The position numbers were made by a program, and so were the translations under genes. Source: Undaria pinnatifida (Eukaryota; Sar; Phaeophyceae; Laminariales; Alariaceae). Taken from it: a stretch of DNA of 64,000 nt. The notes under the pieces are model-generated. The model saw only the letters and a list, made by a program, of their open reading frames with translations, did not search any database and was not told where the DNA came from. The stretch is taken from assembly GCA_012845835.1 (NCBI GenBank), contig JABAKD010000013.1, positions 4,586,628 to 4,650,627 of the forward strand. Direction: 5' to 3'. Positions 48,356 to 64,000 of this stretch are shown piece by piece (position 1 is the first letter of the stretch; each line of letters starts with the position of its first letter).

Positions 48356-50614
48356 GCCACACGAGAGAGCGCAACTTCGTCTTCTGCCTTTTCCCAGACG
48401 CCTCTGGCGGCGTCTGTCGCCACTCCGGCGGCACCTTCATCTATCTCCTCAGAGTCGCCTGCACAGGACGACCGCTTGCCTTCAGGGTTTTTCGGCGCGT
48501 TCATGTCGACTCCTGCGGAGATGCCGCTTGCTCCTTTTTGCTCAGACGGGTCGTGCATCCGGATGGTTGTGAACGGCGGAGCGAACAACAACTACCTCGA
48601 CCCTGCGCTTACACCAGGAGTGCGGGCCCACATGTGCGACGTCGAAGACCTTCAGGTCCCTTACACAATCGTCGCCGCCGGCCAGCATCTGCTCGAGGGC
48701 GTAACAACGGGGACTATCTTTGGCACCGTCACGGACGACAACGGAAATGACCGGCTCGTCTCCTTTCGCGTCGGTTTGGTGCCGGACTTGGGCACCAACC
48801 TCTTCTCCGCGACCGCGGCGATGCCGAAAGGAATAGGGACGTTGTTACATGTGGCCGACCCCAGATTGGAGTCGGGGGACGGGGTTATTCCGATGCTAAC
48901 CTGTGGGGTGGACGACGCGACCGGAAAAGTCATGTGCTCCATCGAGGTGAAACTAGGGGGTGGCGCCGGGGGCCAGATGCTCCTCGGGCGAGCCCCTAAC
49001 GGCCTTGCTTTGAAGTCGGAGTCCACTGAGCTGTGGCACCGGCGCATGGAACACATCAACCACAAAAGCTTGGACGTCTTGAGGAAGGAGCCGGCTAGCG
49101 GTGTCGACTACACCGGTGACCTTAAGAACTGTAGTACCTGCCCACTCGGCAAGAGTGCACAACAACCTCACGCCAAGCAGGCCACGTACAATGTTCTACG
49201 TCCTTCCCAGCTCGTATTTGTGGAAACCTTTGGCCCCTTCACGACTAAATCTCTTGGCGGGTCAAATACGCCGTCAAGTACGTTGATCAGCAAACCAAGT
49301 GCAAGGAGGTGGTGCTCATGAAGAACAAGACCTGCTCTGTAGACGCCTTTGCGGTGTTCGTCAAGGAGACCGCGATTCCTACCGGCGAGCGCATCCATAC
49401 CCTCAGTGGGGACCGCGGGACGGAATTCACGAGCGCGGAGTTCCGTCAGTGCTGTCAAGACGTCGGCATCAAGCCGGAGTTTGCCTCTCCAAACACCTCT
49501 CAGCAGATCGGAGCGAACGAGCGTGCGGGCCGGACGGTTTCGAACATCATGTGCTGTTTTCTCGCCGACTCGACACTTTCGGACTTCCTCTGGGGGAGCT
49601 GATGAAGACGGCCGTCTACCTGAGCAATAGGACCCCTCACGCAGCTATGCAAAACAGGACGCCGTACAAGGCGCTCTACGGCGAGAATGCCTATCTCAGA
49701 CATCTCCGGGCGATCGGGTCCCGGGCGTTCGTGCACGAAGACGTCCACACCAATAAGCTGGAGCATCGTGCTTGGGAAGGCCGGCTCGTCGGATTCAGTG
49801 TGGAAAGCAAGTCCTACCGGATCTACAACTCTGAGACGCGACATGTGAGGGTCAGTCAAATTGTTATCTTCATTGAGACGCCTTTTGTCGCGCCCTCGTC
49901 GGACGCGCGAGGTTTTGACGAAGGGGAGTTCACGTACCACGACCACAACGACATGCTGAGAGACGTGCGAAACTACACTTCCAACCACTCGGCTGATTCG
50001 CTCTCTCCTGAACGTGCCGTTGGGGATGACGTCGGGGATCTGTCTGCGATTGAGCTTCTCGAAAACAAATGTGAGGCAACCAACCGTGATCTTGGACTTG
50101 CACCCGCTGGATCTACTCCTGCCAGCAATGCGCCTGGGACTTCTGGTGGTACGCCTGAGGAAGATAGCCCTGCCCCGCCAGGGGAAGTCAGTCCCCAGGT
50201 GCCGTTCAACGATGTGTCTTCTCCTGGATCGTCACCCGGTCCGGCGCCGCCGCTTGGTCCACCGCCCACTAGTTCTGCTCCGTCTGATACTGCGCCACAA
50301 AGTGGTTCTGTGCGTGGACGGGGTTCGTCTCGTGGTTGACGAGTTTCCACGCCGTAGTCACCAGGCCTCCTTCGCGTGGTGGATCTGCGCGGGGAGACTT
50401 CACGCAGCGCGGTGGACGTGGCAACGGGTCTGCACGTGGACGTGGTACTCATGGTGGACGAGGTTCCACGTCGACGCCTGCGACCACCACCAGGTCTGCT
50501 TCGAGCGTACTCACTGCAAAGACCATCTGCGAGCTTCGTCGCCTCTCCTACGCGTTTACCGTGAAGGGGGAGTTTCCCGACGTCGCCCACAGGGACGGCA
50601 CATACGCTCATTAG
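48356..50614 (+). pseudogene. pol: Copia pol remnant: protease, GAG-pre-integrase, integrase
   Basis: The frame open from 48356 to 49321 has the protease position reading VVNGGANNNYL, where active Copia proteases have DSGA, so the catalytic Asp is replaced. Then comes the Zn-type pre-integrase segment LWHRRMEHINHKSLDVLRKE with CSTC. A frameshift near 49260-49300 moves the integrase core to 49309-49602 (GDRGTEF and QQIGANERAGRT, the DDE Asp and Glu still visible). TGA at 49600 and another shift continue the integrase C-terminus and linker to 50339, then 50336-50614 in a third frame, ending SYAFTVKGEFPDVAH, the usual approach to reverse transcriptase, which is missing. Confidence 0.82.
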
Positions 50615-50642
50615 TTTGGTACGACTTAGAGCAACTTCCATT

Positions 50643-50651
50643 GAGGGGGGG
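50643..50651 (+). other. Polypurine tract
   Basis: GAGGGGGGG immediately before the 3' LTR, the expected primer site for plus-strand synthesis. Confidence 0.8.
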
Positions 50652-51126
50652 TGTTATGGAAATGGTAGCACATAGCGATTACGAGTCAATGTTCAGCAGC
50701 TCTGCTCTTGTGTATCGTAGATCTCATATGTGTCGGTTCGACTGTAACGTACGTATCTGTGCGGAGGAATTTCTCGGTCCGAGTGTAACGTACGTATGTG
50801 TGCGGAGGAATTACTCCCGTTGGAGTCTCCGCTTGATATCCAGGTAGCTCACTCTCGTGTGGCTCTCTCTTGTAGATCTTTCCGGATCATAGCTGTCCTG
50901 GTCACTTCTGGAAAGCAGCCGTCGTCTGGGCCCCTACAACTCTGCGGTTTATATCTGTGTATAGGCAAAATTACGCGCCACCGTTGTACAATTCAACATC
51001 TTCTCTACATCTCGGAAGCACTTCGTCTTCCAGGCTATCCTCTTGCACCGTGCCATCACCTCGACTAACGTCGACGGCACAGCCTCTCAAACCACCGTGC
51101 CAGGGTATCACACATTATCAATGACA
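50652..51126 (+). repeat. 3' LTR of the Copia element
   Basis: 475 bp, TG...CA. It contains a direct duplication of about 30 bp offset by 41 bp (starts 50743 and 50784, motif TGTAACGTACGTAT). This is followed by the target duplication CGTTT. Confidence 0.88.
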
Positions 51127-51429
51127 CGTTTCACTTCCGTGTGTATAATGACCATTGCTAGAGATTGGTAGAAGCGATGCTCTATCAGAGATGAACGACG
51201 CACTAAAATACCCCAACAACAGCATCTACAATAGCTTGGTAGGTGCGGTGTCGGTATTTGTAGGCGAAGTAATTTTCTAAGACGCAAGATCTGCAACGAG
51301 GCCGCAGTGACGAAACCGTCGTGCATTGCATACAGTTTACATTGCTTCTGTAACGAGGCAAAAAACGGCGTGACTGATATTATTGGCGCCTTCACGGTAG
51401 CTGTCTTAATAAACGCCTTTACTCATTTT

Positions 51430-51520
51430 GCTACTACTACTACATCCACATCTAAACTACTACTACTGCTGCTGTGCTGCCGCTACTGCTGCCACTACTG
51501 AACTGCTACATAAACTCCAA
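51430..51520 (+). repeat. Degenerate CTA/CTG tract
   Basis: CTACTACTACTAC, CTGCTGCTGTGCTGCCGCTA and similar. Confidence 0.75.
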
Positions 51521-52469
51521 CTAACTGATATTGTTACTGCTACGCCTACTACGACCACTGCTACCAACACCACTCTAGTACCACTATAATGACCAGTACT
51601 TATGTAGTTGCTGTTGCATCTATGGTGAATAGTAATGACATTGAACTACTGCTACGAGACGAGCACATAATTTAGATTAACGGTTTTCGTTACTGTTGAA
51701 GCAAGCGCATTCGGTCAGTCCTGTGAGCATTTATTTTTCTTGGGGTAGCTTTCATTAAGCGATCCGTCTCAGCCCTTTGAAACTTGGCATGCATGCCCCT
51801 ACGTATACGCTGCCGACAACAGGTACCAGATGAAACAAACTGCACATTAGCGGGCATCGTCGTAACACCATAAAGTTATTAGTGCAACTTGGCCTCGGCG
51901 CCGCACTAAGGGCAGCGCGAGGAGGTGTTGTTGATTATAGACCCCACTGTCGTATAACCTGAATGCCACCAAGCCCAACACCAACGAATTCACGTCATTG
52001 GGCCTTGTGTGGGTCCAGGAGTAAATAAATTAATTTCTTGCGCCTGACGCAGGGGCCAGGAAGCAAAGGCCAGCGACACGTCGAAGGAGTACTTCGAAAC
52101 GCTAGTATGCAGACCTTGTACGACACCCCAACTGTATTACCGACCACATTTCCGATCTTCTCGTAAGAAATACCCGTCACAATATTCCAAGCCTACAAAA
52201 CATACGGGGACCTAGCATATGCCGCCCCTCTCATAAGACATAGGTTCCACAACAAACTAAAAACATTCACGCATAGCCCTACAATAATAAACCTCAGGAG
52301 GGATATATAAACAGCTGCCTGATATACTGAAGTTGAGTGCAGGACGAAACGTTTTTGCAGGACGAAACGTTTCGTACAGGCAACGAAGCCTGATCGCTAC
52401 GAGGAATTGCGAAACTCGACAGGTATAGACTATATTACACTGAAGTCAGTTTGAAAGTATTTTTGCCCG

Positions 52470-52535
52470 ACAACGTCAGCTGTGAGCTCGACAAATTTAC
52501 GGTTGATACGAACCTTTGCAAGCTGCGTGATACGC
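52470..52535 (-). repeat. Diverged R1 terminal motif
   Basis: GTCAGCTGTGAGCTCGAC and CCTTTGCAAGCTGCGTGAT in the R1 order. Confidence 0.55.
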
Positions 52536-52611
52536 CGGCCGCCCGGTTTAAGTAAGTTGACATCATTCAACATTTGCTCAAGGCAATATTATACTGAAGG
52601 TATACATGCAA

Positions 52612-52660
52612 CACACGCACATTCTCCAACACACGCACATTCTCCAACACACGCACAATG
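52612..52660 (+). repeat. Three-unit 18-bp repeat
   Basis: CAACACACGCACATTCTC three times in tandem, the last unit incomplete. Confidence 0.85.
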
Positions 52661-53410
52661 AACTTCTCGGGAAAGCTACAACAAATTAAACCGTGACACG
52701 TTGCACAATACTGAAGTTGGTATACGACACAGCCTTTCGGAAATAAGAAACCTAGCCGAAAACCAGTACCTCGGCTTTTCGTAACAGGAGGCCGGTGCTG
52801 TACCGCGCACTGTTGGCCCTTCTCCAAGATACCACCCCAACCGAAAATACCACGCCCCCGTTGATAAAAAAAGCCCAGCTCGAAAAAAATGTCCAGCATT
52901 GCCGGGGGGTTCGTTAGATACCACAGGCTACCGCAGGAAACCACCCCGGCTGAAAAAAACGCGTTACACAAAAAAATAGTCTATCTCGGCGTGGTTTCTC
53001 AAGGCCGACTGAAATATGCCCACCCCTGTGGACTACGTTACAATTTTCACGGTGGAGACTACAGGAGCAGGCCGGGGTGTAACTAACCCTTGGACCCAGA
53101 TAAAGCTGCCCAAACAACGATGGAAGTACCCTGCGTTCTCCGGCTATACTACAAATATTGAGAGCGTCAGACTAGAATTTCACTTCTTCGGGAACTCGGA
53201 TTAAGAGCTCTCAGAACAGAGCTGTGTTTCAAACTACCCTTCCTGAGAGTCAGCGCACCCTCTCCTGGCTTTTAGTTTAATTTGGAACCCGCAGGACTTA
53301 ACGAGAAACTTCCCTTCACAATACTGAGAGCCATAATATTTCAAATGCCTGAAAAAGAAGGCAAAGCTCAGCCTGAAGCTCGCGATTTCCACCCATCTAG
53401 GAGTGTAATG

Positions 53411-53674
53411 CTACGTTGGGGGGGGTATCCCGATTTTTACCACCAGATTTGTACCAGTCGCACAAGCGACTCTGTTCCCCACTGACAAAACTGATGTCGA
53501 CAATTACTTTGACGCAGCATTGCCTACCACCCCATGGCCGATTCACATCGCAAGGTTTAAACCGCACGGCAGGCAAACACAACAAAGGCACAGGGGGGAT
53601 CCTCGCGCGAGTGATCCCGGCGAACCAGTTAAAAACGCCGCCCCAAAAAATGACCCCGCTACCGTAGCCTCGTG
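53411..53674. mobile_element. MITE M1 copy
   Basis: Left GCTACGTTGGGGGGGGTATC, inner CAGTCGCACAAGCGACTC and GATCCTCGCGCGAGTGATC, right CTACCGTAGC. 264 bp. Confidence 0.75.
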
Positions 53675-54129
53675 CAGGGCAAGGGCGTGCAGAAATGTTA
53701 CCAACATGCGCGCGCGTGTCGTGCAGATCATTACCTTACACTTCGGACGCACTACTTACTTCAACGGCGAGGGCTGCTCTCGTCTGGCCGTTTCGGCAAT
53801 CGTCAGTTGATATTCGAACATGATTATCCCTGAGACGATCGCTAGGGTGTGGTTTGGCCTGGAACAGCTTTGGGGCCTCTTTCACTTGGGGAGATCTGTG
53901 TTTCCCCCTAAAAAGCCGACCCTTCTGGAAAACAAGAACGTTCAACCCGGCCGACAACCCTGTGGCCTAGCTAGGCACACGATGACCAAAATTCCCTAGT
54001 ACGGCAACGGATTGTCTACTCCAGCAATGTCGGGTAGCTCGTCGATCGTGAAGCCCGCCATACATAAAACGTTTAACCGAAAACACGAATTATCCCTCTA
54101 CGCCAACACCCATCCAAATGGGATCAACC

Positions 54130-54745
54130 AAATCCAGCACTAAGGCTGCGCTTCCTGTCGGGCTGCCCACTATATTCCTAAAATGGCGCACCAAGGAGGC
54201 AATCCTTATGCTGACGCTCTCCCTTAGCAGCAGGACAAGCCTTCCCCACGTGGTGGGCTGCTTGGCGTGACCGACGGCGAATCTGTCAAAGTTTTTTTGA
54301 CACACGCTATCATAACGATGCGCGTCTATTTTTTTCTGAATCTTTAGCTCCCCACATCATCCAAAAACTCATTTTGTTTGGGGTACACCGAAAGCGCAAC
54401 CCGCCACCTAGCAAAACCATGGCCTACCTACAAAAACAGTTCCCTGTCGGTTCGCTGTGCTATGTTTACGCAAAAAAAACAAGAACGATTTTTCAACGCC
54501 TATTCGTTAAGGGGGTCCCGTCACCAAGAACCAAGCATTGCAGAATAACCTTCAACCGCTAACGTAGCAAAAGTGTATTCGATTTTATTTTGTTCATATA
54601 CGAGTAGTCTAGTCAAAGAGGGATATTGTTCTAGCGCAATAATGCTACGCTGCCGGTGGGGGTGTCAGTTGTAGTCCAAGCTGATGCACGAGCTTGCCTA
54701 TTCTCCGACGCCTTCTCTCGGCAAAATAGGACCCCTTTCCTTGGG
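54130..54745 (-). pseudogene. Two decayed copies of fucosyltransferase exon 6, downstream of the gene
   Basis: Copy 1 (54646-54745) is offset about 190 bp from exon 6 and has a stop where the exon encodes Asp-Trp-His. Copy 2 (54130-54275) retains WGRLVLLLRES against VGRLVLLLREA. Neither has an intact frame. Confidence 0.7.
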
Positions 54746-54839
54746 GGAGATGTGTGGGCGACATTTTAATAATCGTCGGGGGGGGGGTTCCATCGTCCGT
54801 TTCTATCTAGAGGGGTAACTCCAGGGCAAGGCTACGCTA

Positions 54840-63575
<8,736 letters not shown>

Positions 63576-64000
63576 GACGTTGCCTAGGGACGGAACGTTG
63601 ACGGGAAGGTAAGGTAGACTTGTTGGGTAGGAGTCGGTAAAGTAACTTCGTAAGCGGGCTTACTTTTGTGGTACTCGTTTCCAAAGTTCAGGTCTGTTTA
63701 TCGAAAAGTTTCAAACCGCGCAATAGACGGTATTCACGTTTTCCGTTTGGGCATCATGCTGTTAGACAATATTTTTTTAGGTTCAAAATGCTCGTAAAGC
63801 AATATTCACGTTTTTCTCTTGAGCAGTACTGAGTTGCTTCTTTTAAAAGGCTCAAAATGCGCGTGCAGCGACCAAGGAAGGGAATGTCCCAAATTACAGC
63901 TCGACGAAAATAAATAAAGAAATAAACAAGAATAACGGACGCATACCCACAACGATGACCGCAATCCTCCGGACTGCAAGTACAACAATGCTGCTGTAAA

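Larger units (their letters stand above)
48038..51126 (+). mobile_element. Copia-type LTR retrotransposon, internally deleted
   Basis: The element is flanked by an exact 5-bp duplication CGTTT (48033-48037 and 51127-51131). It starts TGTTATGG and ends ATGACA (TG...CA). Inside, in order: aspartic protease region, GAG-pre-integrase (HxxxH...CxxC), integrase core, basic Gly/Arg-rich linker, polypurine tract and 3' LTR. Reverse transcriptase and RNase H are absent. The 5' LTR is cut to about 90 bp and followed directly by internal sequence, so 5' LTR remainder, primer site and most of gag are also missing. It is inserted in a decayed tandem array. Confidence 0.88.
51335..53405. other. No recognisable gene
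   Basis: A CTA tract, a diverged R1 end, and small duplications at 52343 (GCAGGACGAAACGTTT) and 52612. Short frames near 53016-53204 have no recognised family. Confidence 0.5.

Overview
The window looks like nuclear DNA of a brown alga (Ectocarpus-like). The main evidence is an intact seven-exon mannuronan C-5-epimerase gene; among eukaryotes, alginate-modifying epimerases of this type are a brown-algal hallmark. The rest fits such a genome: GT-AG introns of about 0.3-3.6 kb and very dense, decayed repeats. There are no operons, rRNA genes or CRISPR arrays. Species is inferred, not read.

Only two genes could be modelled end to end. (1) On + at 28,448-34,830, a secreted mannuronan C-5-epimerase (7 exons, 497 aa, YGFDPHD catalytic motif). 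(2) On - from 63,575 to 54,840, a GDP-fucose-dependent fucosyltransferase-like gene (6 exons, 398 aa, in frame throughout) with HIRRGDK, WVASDNE and TFSSN motifs. Both act on cell-wall or glycan chemistry. A broken second epimerase copy lies at 11.5-14.1 kb, missing the catalytic exons. A Copia LTR element at 48,038-51,126 has an exact 5-bp target duplication but has lost its reverse transcriptase.

Layout: 0-6.2 kb is a SINE plus a C-rich cluster of an unclassified inverted-end repeat (here R1). 6.2-11.5 kb holds a reversed SINE, LINE 3' ends and tandem duplications. 11.5-14.1 kb is the epimerase pseudogene with a 278-bp array in its intron. 14.1-18.3 kb has no recognisable gene. 18.35-19.4 kb is a nine-unit 117-bp array that ends in a MITE terminus. 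21-23.7 kb is R1 with a nested SINE, a CTA microsatellite and another SINE. 28.4-34.8 kb is the epimerase gene. 37.2-39 kb is R1 in reverse, split by a LINE with a 14-bp target duplication. 40.3-44.5 kb is a MITE-minisatellite region. 47-51.3 kb is a tandem array interrupted by Copia. 54-63.6 kb is the fucosyltransferase gene.

The most unusual observation is in the last region. Each of the six fucosyltransferase exons has one intact copy plus one or more decayed copies of itself nearby, mostly in the adjoining introns and for the last exon just downstream. Spacing is close to 190 bp for three of the exons. The copies keep gene order exon by exon, so this is not duplication of the whole gene.
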